From Motilimonas eburnea (lineage in GTDB: Bacteria > Pseudomonadota > Gammaproteobacteria > Enterobacterales > CBDFNC01), in NCBI RefSeq assembly GCF_021295345.1, contig NZ_JAIMJB010000023.1, positions 1 to 64,000 on the forward strand: a stretch of DNA of 64,000 bases, in the 5' to 3' direction. The position numbers and the translations under genes were made by a program. This document shows, piece after piece, positions 17,192 to 24,979 of this stretch. Each line of letters opens with the position of its first letter. Position 1 is the stretch's first letter. The notes under the pieces are model-generated. The model did no database searches, was not told the DNA's origin, and worked only from the letters and a program-made list of their open reading frames with translations.

Positions 17192-17232
17192 TGTGTGTTT
17201 CCAGCGATGTATCAATGAAGTAATAGTGAATC

Positions 17233-18363
17233 ATGTCAAAACGCGATTATTATGAAGTGCTAGGCCTAGATAAAGGGGCTGGTGAAAAGGACGTAAAAAA
17301 AGCCTATAAGCGTCTTGCGATGAAGTATCACCCAGACAGAACCAAAGGTGATAAAGAGTTAGAAGCTAAATTTAAAGAGGTTAAAGAAGCCTACGAAGTG
17401 CTCAGCGATCCTCAGAAAAAGGCAGCTTACGATCAATTTGGCCATGCTGGCGTTGATCCCAATCGCGGTGGCGGTGGTGGTCACCAGGATTTTGGCGATA
17501 TTTTCGGTGATGTTTTTGGTGATATTTTCGGTGGTGGCGGCCGTCGTGGTGGTCAGCAACGTCCGCAGCGCGGTTCAGATCTTCGCTACAACATGGAACT
17601 TACCCTTGAAGAAGCGGTAAGAGGTATTTCCAAAGAGATTAAAATTCCTAGCTTAGTGCATTGTGAGCAATGTAATGGCTCAGGAGCTAAAGCGGGTACT
17701 GAAGCAACCACATGTGGCACCTGTCATGGCCAAGGCCAAGTACAAATGCGCCAAGGTTTCTTTGCGGTGCAACAAGCCTGTCCAACCTGTCGTGGTAAAG
17801 GCAAAATCATCAAGGATCCTTGTAGTAAGTGTCATGGTGAAGGCCGTTATGAGCGCACTAAAACCTTGTCAGTTAAGATTCCAGCAGGTGTTGATACCGG
17901 CGATCGCATTCGTCTATCGGGCGAAGGTGAAGCGGGGGAAAATGGCGCACCAGCGGGCGATTTATACGTACAGGTGCATGTGAAAGAGCATGAGATCTTT
18001 GTTCGTGATGGCAGCAACTTATATTGTGAAGTACCCATTGGCTTTGTTGAAGCAGCCTTAGGTGGTGAGATTGAAGTGCCGACCTTAGACGGTCGCGTTA
18101 AGCTTAAGATCCCAGCCGAGACGCAAACGGGTAAAATGTTCCGCATGCGTGGTAAGGGCGTTAAGTCAGTGCGCGGTGGTGCGGTAGGTGACTTACTTTG
18201 TAAGGCTTATGTTGAAACGCCGATCAAGCTTTCTGACAAGCAAAAAGACTTGTTATTGCAGTTTAATGAGACCCTAAAAGGCTCTCAGGGCAATAAGCAC
18301 AAACCAAAAGAAGAAGGCTTTTTTGCGGGTGTGAAGAAGTTTTTTGATGACTTGACCAAATAA
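17233..18363 (+). CDS. dnaJ: Co-chaperone DnaJ (Hsp40)
   Basis: 376 residues. J domain with the HPD motif (YHPDRTKGD, about 32-40), a Gly/Phe-rich region (about 75-107), four zinc-binding CxxCxGxG repeats ([32 protein letters not shown]), and the C-terminal substrate-binding and dimerisation domains. It delivers unfolded clients to DnaK and stimulates its ATPase. It lies about 100 bp after dnaK in the same heat-shock unit. Confidence 0.98.
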   Translation: MSKRDYYEVLGLDKGAGEKDVKKAYKRLAMKYHPDRTKGDKELEAKFKEVKEAYEVLSDPQKKAAYDQFGHAGVDPNRGGGGGHQDFGDIFGDVFGDIFGGGGRRGGQQRPQRGSDLRYNMELTLEEAVRGISKEIKIPSLVHCEQCNGSGAKAGTEATTCGTCHGQGQVQMRQGFFAVQQACPTCRGKGKIIKDPCSKCHGEGRYERTKTLSVKIPAGVDTGDRIRLSGEGEAGENGAPAGDLYVQVHVKEHEIFVRDGSNLYCEVPIGFVEAALGGEIEVPTLDGRVKLKIPAETQTGKMFRMRGKGVKSVRGGAVGDLLCKAYVETPIKLSDKQKDLLLQFNETLKGSQGNKHKPKEEGFFAGVKKFFDDLTK

Positions 18364-18377
18364 CAACACGTTATTTT

Positions 18378-18406
18378 AAAATGCCACGTTCTGTGGCATT
18401 TTTTTT
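18378..18406 (+). terminator. Terminator of dnaKJ
   Basis: AATGCCAC-GTTCT-GTGGCATT followed by eight T residues. Confidence 0.9.
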
Positions 18407-18721
18407 GCGCTGCACTTTTTGCTTTAGCTTGTTAGAATCACTCTGTTTTGTTGGTTTTTTTCATATTTGATTAATTGTGCGCATTTATTCAGCAAATTTG
18501 CGTAATTTGACAACAATTTTGACTTTTTCGACCTTAAATTGGCGTAAGTCACTTTTTTTTATATTTAGATAAATACAATGGCTGTAATTTTTGCCGTTGT
18601 GTTAGCAATACCATGAAGGCTAACCTTGTTGGGCCTTAGTTTAACTACGATACAGCTAAGGTTGTGGCTTTGCTTGATGGCAGCAATGGCAGCTGAATTA
18701 TTATCGGATCAGGAGCGATGT
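18407..18721. other. AT-rich upstream region of the ROK kinase gene
   Basis: No gene found. The region is AT-rich, and TTGACA-like and TATTTAGAT-like segments near 18507 and 18563 could be promoter elements, but I cannot assign one. A good SD (AGGAG) occurs at about 18710. Confidence 0.4.
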
Positions 18722-19630
18722 ATGTTATACGGATTTGACTTAGGCGGAACTAAGATTGAGTTTTCAGTCTATGATCAACAATTAAACTTACTTTCAAATC
18801 AACGTGTGGCAACCCCCGCAGATGATTATAAAGCCTTTTTACAGATCTTTGCTGACATGGTGAAGCAAGCTGATAAAGAATACGGCTGTCGTGGCATGGT
18901 GGGCATTGGCTTTCCCGGTGCCATTAATACCGATAACGATACCTTAATTTGCGCTAACTTACCGGGGATGAATGGCAAGCCACTGCGCCAAGATTTAGAA
19001 AAGTTAATCGATCGCCGTGTTGCGGTACAAAATGACGCGAACTGTTTCCTTATTTCAGAGTGTTACGGTGGCGCAGCCGATGGCTGTAAAAACGTATTAG
19101 GCGTGACCTTAGGCACAGGCGTAGGCGGAGCCTTGTTTGTTAATGGTGACGTTGTTAATGGCTTAAACTTCTTTGCCGGCGAAATTGGCCATTACTGTAT
19201 TCCTGCTACGATGACCGAAAAGTACCCCGATTTACCCTTGTTTATGAGTGGACTAGGTCATGCGGGCTCATTTGAAACTTACGCATCAGGTACCGGCCTT
19301 GGCAACATTTACAACCACTTTGCTGAGCAACCTGCTAAAGGCCCAGAGATTTTAGAGCGTTACCGCAATGGCGATGAGATAGCATGCAAAGCGGTGGATA
19401 TCTATTTAGAAGTGCTTGCGGCGGGTTTATCAACCTCAATCATGGTGCTGGATCCCGAAGCCATCGTGTTTGGCGGTGGTCTGGCTGCATTTGAAGAAAT
19501 CTACACAGAGCTAGAAAAGCGTTTGCCAGCCAAGCTTATCCCCAATGTGAAGTTACCTAAATTGTGCCAAGCACAGTTTGGTGGGGCAGGTGGCGTACGC
19601 GGCGCGGCGCTCTTAAATTACCGTAAATAA
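18722..19630 (+). CDS. nagK: ROK-family kinase, probable N-acetylglucosamine kinase
   Basis: 302 residues from ATG at 18722, chosen because AGGAG lies upstream and MLYGFDLGGTKIEF is the canonical ROK start. Phosphate motif DLGGTK (6-11), sugar-site QNDANCF (about 102), TLGTGVGGALFVNG, GEIGHY and the adenosine motif VFGGGLAAFEEIY match E. coli NagK along the length (303 residues). It should phosphorylate GlcNAc at O6. Oddly, the ROK zinc motif CxCGxxGCxE is replaced by SGLGHAGSFE near residue 178, losing all three Cys. The nearby LPMO suggests chitin use. Substrate assignment is by similarity. Confidence 0.8.
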   Translation: MLYGFDLGGTKIEFSVYDQQLNLLSNQRVATPADDYKAFLQIFADMVKQADKEYGCRGMVGIGFPGAINTDNDTLICANLPGMNGKPLRQDLEKLIDRRVAVQNDANCFLISECYGGAADGCKNVLGVTLGTGVGGALFVNGDVVNGLNFFAGEIGHYCIPATMTEKYPDLPLFMSGLGHAGSFETYASGTGLGNIYNHFAEQPAKGPEILERYRNGDEIACKAVDIYLEVLAAGLSTSIMVLDPEAIVFGGGLAAFEEIYTELEKRLPAKLIPNVKLPKLCQAQFGGAGGVRGAALLNYRK

Positions 19631-19818
19631 GCTACATAGCCTAAACAAAGCGCACTTTTTTATGTGCGCCTATCATTTGCAGGGACAGGGTTGAGTCGCA
19701 GATTAATATTGATAACAAGTAGTTAAAAATATTTAATCTAAGCTAAAGCTTGCGATAGCGCACAGGCAAGGCCAATACAATTGGCTAAGCTACGTTAACT
19801 GATAGGGAAAGTCGACTT

Positions 19819-19848
19819 TAAACGGGGGCCACAAGGCTCCTTTTTTTT
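19819..19848 (+). terminator. Possible terminator after the kinase gene
   Basis: GGGGCC-ACAA-GGCTCC (one G-T pair) followed by eight T residues. It is short, and it lies only about 26 bp before cutC. A weaker hairpin GCGCAC/GTGCGC lies at 19650-19669. Confidence 0.5.
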
Positions 19849-19873
19849 CTGTTCACTTTGATAAGGTTAATGA

Positions 19874-20614
19874 ATGAAAGTTGAAGTGTGTATTGATAAC
19901 TTTGAATCCCTGCAAATTGCCGAGCGTGCAGGTGCTGATCGCATTGAACTTTGCGCAGCCCTTGCACTTGGTGGTATCTCTCCTAATGCTGGCTTTATCG
20001 AGCAAGCGGTTAATTATGCTTCCATTCCCATTTATGTGATGATCCGCCCCCGCAGTGGCGATTTTTATTATAGTGAAAATGAAGTTGAAATCATGCTGAA
20101 GGATATCTATCACGCACGGGTGGCGGGTGCCCAAGGTGTGGTTTTTGGTGTGCTGGATAAGCAGGCTAATGTTGATCGCCAAGTACTCAAAGCCTTAATG
20201 CGAGAGGCGGGGCAAATGGGGGTGACCTTCCATCGTGCAATTGACTTAGCGAGCGACTATCAGAGCGCACTTGAAACCATTATCGAGGCAGGTTGTGAAA
20301 GGGTGTTAACATCGGGTCAAGCTTGTAATGCACTATCGGGCTCAGGGGTGATATCTCAAATGGTTAAACAAGCTGCTGGCCGACTTTCAGTGATGGCAGG
20401 AGCCGGAGTTAATCATCACAATGTGGCCGACATTGTTAAGCAAACAGGCGTTACTGAAGTGCACCTCTCTGGTAAGTCATCACGACCAAGCCAGATGTTG
20501 CTAAGCCCTAACGCGGCATCGATGGGAGACATGGATGACTTTTCTCTTGCGATCACGGGTGAGGCAAATATCCAATCCTTACGTCAAGCCTTGGGCTTGG
20601 TCATTAATGGATAG
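19874..20614 (+). CDS. cutC: CutC family protein
   Basis: 246 residues, TIM-barrel CutC family: MKVEVCIDNFESLQIAERAGADRIELC at the N terminus, MIRPRSGDFYY, GVVFGVLD, VTFHRAIDLA, VLTSGQA and MAGAGVNHHNV are all family signatures. CutC was linked to copper tolerance in E. coli, but later work attributes much of that effect to a neighbouring small RNA, so the biochemical role is unclear. SD is weak (AAGGTTAATGA). It is monocistronic between the kinase and the FKBP gene. Confidence 0.93.
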   Translation: MKVEVCIDNFESLQIAERAGADRIELCAALALGGISPNAGFIEQAVNYASIPIYVMIRPRSGDFYYSENEVEIMLKDIYHARVAGAQGVVFGVLDKQANVDRQVLKALMREAGQMGVTFHRAIDLASDYQSALETIIEAGCERVLTSGQACNALSGSGVISQMVKQAAGRLSVMAGAGVNHHNVADIVKQTGVTEVHLSGKSSRPSQMLLSPNAASMGDMDDFSLAITGEANIQSLRQALGLVING

Positions 20615-20709
20615 TTTGCCGGTAGCCATTGTGCCTATCCTTTGTTGCGGCTCGAAATAAGCCCGGGTTTTTGTTAGACTGCCTTTTTTAAGTCAATCTG
20701 GAACAGATA

Positions 20710-21333
20710 ATGTCAGACAACAAATTCGCTTCAACAGAAGCAAAAGTAAGCTATGGTGTAGGCCGTCAACTAGGTGAACAACTAGCCGCTAACCCTTTCG
20801 ATGGCTTAGTGATCACTGCAGTACAAGAAGGTTTAGCTGACGCATTCGGTGGCCAACCAAGTCAGGTTGAAGAAGCTGCGCTTCATGAAGCATTCCAAGT
20901 TATTGCTGCTCAAATTCAAGCTAAGCAAGCTGAGCAAGCTAAAGTGTTGGCGGCAGAAGGTGAAGCTTTCTTAGCAGAGAACGCTAAGCGTGACGGTGTT
21001 GTAGTGACTGAATCAGGCCTACAATATGAAATCATTACTCAAGGTGGAGGTGAGAAGCCGACGGCTGACTCAACTGTTCGTACTCACTACCATGGTGAAT
21101 TGACCGACGGTACCGTATTCGATAGCTCAGTACAACGTGGTGAACCAGCTGAGTTTCCAGTTGGCGGCGTGATTGCTGGCTGGACTGAAGCACTACAACT
21201 TATGCCTGTAGGCTCTAAGTACAAGCTATACATCCCACACAACCTAGCCTACGGTGAACGTGGCGCGGGTAACGCGATTGCACCTTACTCTGCACTTGTG
21301 TTTGAAGTTGAATTATTAGAAGTGGTTGCATAA
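20710..21333 (+). CDS. fklB: FKBP-type peptidyl-prolyl isomerase (FklB-like)
   Basis: 207 residues. The N-terminal helical dimerisation domain (KVSYGVGRQLGEQLAAN) is followed by an FKBP domain (about 115-205): VRTHYHGELTDGTVFDSSVQRGEPAEFPV, VIAGWTEALQLMPVGSKYKLYIPHNLAYGERGAGNAIAPYSALVFEVELL. There is no signal peptide, so it is cytoplasmic like E. coli FklB rather than periplasmic FkpA. It accelerates cis-trans proline isomerisation. A strong terminator follows. Confidence 0.93.
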   Translation: MSDNKFASTEAKVSYGVGRQLGEQLAANPFDGLVITAVQEGLADAFGGQPSQVEEAALHEAFQVIAAQIQAKQAEQAKVLAAEGEAFLAENAKRDGVVVTESGLQYEIITQGGGEKPTADSTVRTHYHGELTDGTVFDSSVQRGEPAEFPVGGVIAGWTEALQLMPVGSKYKLYIPHNLAYGERGAGNAIAPYSALVFEVELLEVVA

Positions 21334-21352
21334 TTGCTTCACTTGTTGAATG

Positions 21353-21380
21353 AAAGCCTAGCTTAGCTAGGCTTTTTTTT
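21353..21380 (+). terminator. Terminator after fklB
   Basis: AAAGCCTAGC-TTA-GCTAGGCTTT followed by further T residues. Confidence 0.92.
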
Positions 21381-21402
21381 GCTCTAAATTTATCAAGTAT
21401 AT

Positions 21403-21426
21403 AAAAAAGCCCTGCAATGCAGGGCT
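21403..21426 (-). terminator. Terminator of the LPMO gene
   Basis: AGCCCTGCA / TGCAGGGCT palindrome at 21408-21426. On the minus strand it is followed by TTTTTT. It lies just past the convergent LPMO stop. Confidence 0.88.
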
Positions 21427-21452
21427 AGATGATTAGATAGTTGGATTAAGGT

Positions 21453-22919
21453 TTATAGCTTTTTCCAAACACCCCATTGGCCGCCTTTACCCGGCTCATC
21501 GCCACGTGTCCACCATTTGGCTTCATAAGTTGCACCTTGGTGCGTTACACGCTTGCCACCCGTGTAAACCGTATTGGCATTCCAAGCTGGAATACCTGGC
21601 TCTGGCGTAGGCTCAGCGGTTGGTACTGGCGTTGGCTCAGCAGTCGGTACTGGTGTTGGCTCAGCGGTTGGTACTGGCGTTGGCTCAGCGGTTGGTACTG
21701 GCGTAGGCTCAGCGGTTGGTACAGGCGTAGGCTCAGCAGTTGGTACAGGCGTAGGCTCAGCAGTTGGTGCTGGCGTAGGCTCAGCAGTTGGTGCTGGCGT
21801 AGGCTCAACGCCTGCTACTTCTTCCCAAGGTCCCCATTGTGCGGTACCTGGCTCTTCACCTTTGTTCCACCATTTAGCGCGCCAGTTCTTACCGTTGTGG
21901 CCAACTACGCTGCCTTTTTCATAAGCAATTTGCGCTTCCCAAGCATTAGCTGTGGGTTCGCCACCTTTACGCTTGTCAATCTTGTAAGAGAGATTACGGC
22001 CTTCAATAATGTAAACGCTGTTCTTTGAGGCACCCATTACTGGCTCAATGTTACCGTTGACGTCAGCAACACCGACCTTAGCAAGTTGAGATTGAGTGTT
22101 GATAGCAACGGCAAGATCATACGCCCATTGGTCTGCGGCTGTGTTGGCAGCAGTAATATCAACACGAATGGTTTCAGCATCACTGTAGTTTTCATCAAAC
22201 AGACGGAATAAAACATAGTCGCCTGCTTCTAGGTCGGTATTAGCTGTTAGGTGTCCTTTGTTTTGCCAGCCTTGGATAGGTTGGACAAAATCAACGTCGA
22301 TACAGGTGTAAAACGCTTCTGGGCTGTCGGCGCGTTGCCAAACATTATAGATAACGTGTTTACCTTCGCGATCCGGTAGTGGACAAGTCATCTTGTAACG
22401 TTTATTTGGCTCAAGGGGCACTTCGCCACCTAAACGACAAAACTCTTCTAGGTCGCTCCATTTTAGTGGCTCAAGTGGGTTATAACCCGGCTTAGTGACA
22501 TAGAAGATCCAATCTTTAGTACGGTGTGGCGCTGGCTCGCCGTTAAAAATAAATTCGTAGTTGCCGTTTTCATCGGCATAAATCGGCGTTGCAGTCCAGT
22601 CATCACGCACAAGATCCAGACCGTCGTAGTAGCTATTACCACCACTACACAATTTGCCGTCTGGCACTACGGCTAAGTGATCGCTATTTGCACCACCTTG
22701 AGCAACACCACTCCAATCATAGAAAGTAGATTTGCCACTGACTTTTGAGGCGGCTAAACAGGCTTCATCTTGTAGGTTTTCAATGTCGCCCTGAGCACAG
22801 CTGTAAACACGGCTGAGGGGTTTTTCCATACTGCCGTGAGCAAAGACGGTAGTGGGGGTGAGCATTGCACCTGCGGCAGCAATGATAGATGCACTTAGCA
22901 TCCCTTTGTTAAATTTCAT
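21453..22919 (-). CDS. Secreted chitin-active lytic polysaccharide monooxygenase (AA10) with two CBM5/12 modules
   Basis: 488 residues. Signal peptide 1-27 (cleaved VFA|HG) exposes His28, which with His132 (APHRTKDWIFYVTK) forms the copper histidine brace; Phe211 in DVDF fits the axial position. The AA10 domain spans about 28-212 and is followed by a GbpA-like second domain (about 213-320), a CBM5/12 (NAWEAQIAYEKGSVV... WWNKGEEPG), a Pro/Thr/Glu linker of eight PTAEPTPx units, and a C-terminal CBM5/12 (WNANTVYTGGKRV... WWTRGDEPG). It should oxidatively cleave crystalline chitin outside the cell. Domain order resembles Vibrio GbpA, but the repeat linker and second CBM differ. The substrate is inferred from the modules. 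Confidence 0.92.
   Translation of the reverse strand: MKFNKGMLSASIIAAAGAMLTPTTVFAHGSMEKPLSRVYSCAQGDIENLQDEACLAASKVSGKSTFYDWSGVAQGGANSDHLAVVPDGKLCSGGNSYYDGLDLVRDDWTATPIYADENGNYEFIFNGEPAPHRTKDWIFYVTKPGYNPLEPLKWSDLEEFCRLGGEVPLEPNKRYKMTCPLPDREGKHVIYNVWQRADSPEAFYTCIDVDFVQPIQGWQNKGHLTANTDLEAGDYVLFRLFDENYSDAETIRVDITAANTAADQWAYDLAVAINTQSQLAKVGVADVNGNIEPVMGASKNSVYIIEGRNLSYKIDKRKGGEPTANAWEAQIAYEKGSVVGHNGKNWRAKWWNKGEEPGTAQWGPWEEVAGVEPTPAPTAEPTPAPTAEPTPVPTAEPTPVPTAEPTPVPTAEPTPVPTAEPTPVPTAEPTPVPTAEPTPEPGIPAWNANTVYTGGKRVTHQGATYEAKWWTRGDEPGKGGQWGVWKKL
21599..21810 (-). repeat. 24-bp tandem repeats encoding the LPMO linker
   Basis: Eight near-identical 24-bp units (each containing GGCTCAGC on the plus strand) encode PTAEPTPA/V/E repeats. 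Unit sequences differ at only a few positions (GGT/GGC, GCAGTC/GCGGTT), so copy number could change by slippage without breaking the frame. Confidence 0.9.
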
Positions 22920-23228
22920 AACTATATCCTTTAGTTACGGTAAATTGAGAAAGGTTATTTATAAATACCATCAGGCTGGGTGGCTAGCCACAGCCTCAGC
23001 TTGTCATGCATAAACAAGCTGAAACCGTATTTTCGATATTAATACCCAAGTTGTAAATACTTTGTTTCATTTATGTTTGTTTTTTTGCGCGATACCTCTA
23101 ATTCAAGGTTTTGCAAGTGCAGAAATAGAAATCGTGAACACGATCAATTGGGTTTAAATAAGTATTAATTTTAGGTATGATGCGCGCTCAAAATTGATCT
23201 AGATCAAAGTGGTTCAGGGAGAGTATAA
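22920..23228. other. Divergent control region between the LPMO gene and a small membrane-protein gene
   Basis: No gene found. It holds the inverted repeat ATCGTG-AA-CACGAT at 23131-23144, a candidate regulator site with partial CRP-like character, a possible -10 TATGAT at 23176-23181 facing right, and the FNR box described separately. Confidence 0.5.
23194..23207 (+). promoter_or_regulatory. Perfect FNR/EtrA box
   Basis: TTGATCTAGATCAA matches the FNR consensus TTGAT-N4-ATCAA at every position. Its centre is only 28 bp before the start codon of the 38-residue protein. If the -10 TATGAT at 23176 is used, the box lies downstream of the transcription start, which suggests repression without oxygen; an unseen promoter would alter this. 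Confidence 0.8.
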
Positions 23229-23345
23229 ATGAGCAATCATGATTTTAAAGAAGTGTACAATGTAAAATATTTTATCGGCTTTATCTTGGCACTAGGTATT
23301 CCTACTTTACCTATGTCACTCACTTTGATTGAAATGTTTTCTTAA
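23229..23345 (+). CDS. 38-residue hydrophobic membrane microprotein
   Basis: ATG at 23229 is preceded by a good SD (AGGGAGAG, 5-7 nt away). The frame encodes MSNHDFKEVYNVKYFIGFIL... ending SLTLIEMFS: a polar N terminus and one hydrophobic span (about residues 14-36) with a Pro pair. It is immediately followed by a strong terminator and preceded by a perfect FNR box, so it is a stand-alone transcription unit. I do not recognise the family. Small single-span proteins under oxygen control are often accessory subunits of respiratory complexes, but no partner gene lies nearby, so that role is only a possibility. Confidence 0.7.
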   Translation: MSNHDFKEVYNVKYFIGFILALGIPTLPMSLTLIEMFS

Positions 23346-23370
23346 TTAAAGCTGATATTGCTTTATATCT

Positions 23371-23392
23371 AGGCGCTTTAAGCGCCTTTTTT
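23371..23392 (+). terminator. Terminator after the microprotein gene
   Basis: GGCGCT-TTA-AGCGCC followed by six T residues. Confidence 0.9.
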
Positions 23393-23517
23393 ATTGCCTA
23401 AAATACATGGTTTGGGGCAAAGCTGACGGAGTAAGTTGCAAAAAACAGGGCTTTCGATGAAAAAAATGCCCGAAAGCGTAATAAGTTATGGTTTTCTGGA
23501 AGTGCTAAATGAATAGC

Positions 23518-23556
23518 TCGCATAAAAATTCACAAATGCAGAATTGATATTCATAA
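23518..23556 (+). promoter_or_regulatory. Tandem ArgR operator upstream of carAB
   Basis: Two ARG-box-like palindromes: GCAT-AAAA-ATTC (23520-23531) and GAAT-TGAT-ATTC (23541-23552). Their centres are 21 bp apart, the exact spacing of paired ARG boxes bound by one ArgR hexamer. They lie about 270 bp before the carA start, so a long leader follows. In E. coli carAB is also arginine-repressed. The rest of the gap 23393-23825 shows no gene. Confidence 0.75.
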
Positions 23557-23825
23557 GGGCTTTGTTGGTATGAGGCCAAAAACAGTTAAATGCGTGGCTT
23601 CTAGGGCATAAATGGTCAACGTTTTAGAGTATTCATCTAAATATTTAACCTCATTTAGTATTGTGTAAATAAGCTTAAATTTCAATAGCCATTAGGGCCA
23701 TAAGTCTGTAAAATGCGCGCAATTTGCCAAATTTTGTCAATGGTAACCAAGTTCACCAATTTTGCTTGTTTGTTGTTGAGATAAATTTCTGTTTTTATTG
23801 TATTTTTGCTTTTATGGAGGTCATC

Positions 23826-24959
23826 TTGAGTAATTCCGCCATACTGGTCCTAGAAGATGGGACAGTATTTAAGGGCGTGTCTATCGGCGCCGAAGGTAGC
23901 TCAGTGGGTGAGGTTGTGTTTAATACTTCGATGACGGGCTATCAAGAAATTTTGACAGACCCTTCTTATGCTCGTCAAATCGTCACTCTGACTTACCCTC
24001 ACATTGGTAACACAGGTACTAATGATGAAGATGAAGAATCCAACCAAATCCACGCTTGTGGTCTCGTTATCCGAGATTTACCTCTATTAGCAAGTAACTT
24101 CCGTAATCAAGCCAGTTTAAGTGAATACTTAAGCGAGCGTGGTGTGGTGGGTATTGCTGATATCGACACGCGTAAGCTTACTCGTATTTTACGTGAAAAG
24201 GGTGCACAAGCAGGCTGTATCGTTGCAGGTAAGGACTTGGATGAAGCGGCGGCATTAGCGCAAGCTAAAGCTTTCCCTGGCCTTAAGGGCATGGATTTAG
24301 CAAAAGAAGTGACTTGTGATGCTGTTCATGAGTGGAAGCAAGGTAGCTGGACCCTAACAGGTGGCTTGCCTGCGGACGCAACAGATAGCCGTTTTCATGT
24401 CGTTGCTTACGATTTTGGTGCTAAAGCCAATATTCTACGCATGTTAGTTGACCGCGGTTGTCGCCTGACTGTGGTACCTGCTAAGACCCCAGCCAAAGAC
24501 GTGCTCGCTCTTAACCCCGATGGTGTCTTCCTATCGAATGGTCCAGGTGACCCAGAGCCGTGTACTTACGCCATTGAAGCAATTCAAGAAATTCTGACCA
24601 CAGACATCCCAGTATTTGGTATCTGTTTGGGTCACCAACTACTGGCACTAGCCAGCGGTGCAAAAACAATAAAAATGAAGTTCGGTCACCACGGTGCTAA
24701 CCACCCTGTAAAAGACCAAGATCGTAACGTCGTGATGATCACTAGCCAAAACCACGGTTTTGCGGTGGATGAAACCACCTTACCTGATAATTTACGTGCG
24801 ACTCACAATTCGTTGTTTGATGGCTCACTTCAAGGTATTCATCGTACCGATAAGCCTGCATTTAGCTTCCAAGGTCACCCTGAAGCAAGCCCAGGCCCAC
24901 ATGATGCGGCGCCACTGTTTGATCACTTCATTGAACTAATCGAAAAATATAAAGCGTAA
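23826..24959 (+). CDS. carA: Carbamoyl-phosphate synthase small subunit
   Basis: 377 residues from a TTG start at 23826. GGAGG lies 5 nt before it, whereas the in-frame ATG at 23814 has no SD, and [12 protein letters not shown] aligns with known CarA starts. The class I glutamine amidotransferase domain has the nucleophile in GICLGHQ and the His/Glu pair in [11 protein letters not shown]. It hydrolyses glutamine and channels ammonia to CarB for carbamoyl phosphate used in arginine and pyrimidine synthesis. CarB follows 20 bp downstream. An ArgR operator lies upstream. Confidence 0.95.
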   Translation: MSNSAILVLEDGTVFKGVSIGAEGSSVGEVVFNTSMTGYQEILTDPSYARQIVTLTYPHIGNTGTNDEDEESNQIHACGLVIRDLPLLASNFRNQASLSEYLSERGVVGIADIDTRKLTRILREKGAQAGCIVAGKDLDEAAALAQAKAFPGLKGMDLAKEVTCDAVHEWKQGSWTLTGGLPADATDSRFHVVAYDFGAKANILRMLVDRGCRLTVVPAKTPAKDVLALNPDGVFLSNGPGDPEPCTYAIEAIQEILTTDIPVFGICLGHQLLALASGAKTIKMKFGHHGANHPVKDQDRNVVMITSQNHGFAVDETTLPDNLRATHNSLFDGSLQGIHRTDKPAFSFQGHPEASPGPHDAAPLFDHFIELIEKYKA

Positions 24960-24979
24960 CTGAAAAGGTAAAGAGTCAG

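Noticed and set aside
21599-21810. Regular repeats considered as a CRISPR array
   Set aside because: Units are contiguous 24-bp repeats without unique spacers, in phase with a protein linker.
21574-21924. Plus-strand frame with many Gly-Val-Gly repeats opposite the LPMO gene
   Set aside because: It is the complement of the 24-bp linker repeats; the minus-strand LPMO frame has signal peptide and domains, and this one has no start signals.
23611-23630. PurR site (TCAACGTTTT) upstream of carA
   Set aside because: Only a partial match to the consensus, and no independent support.
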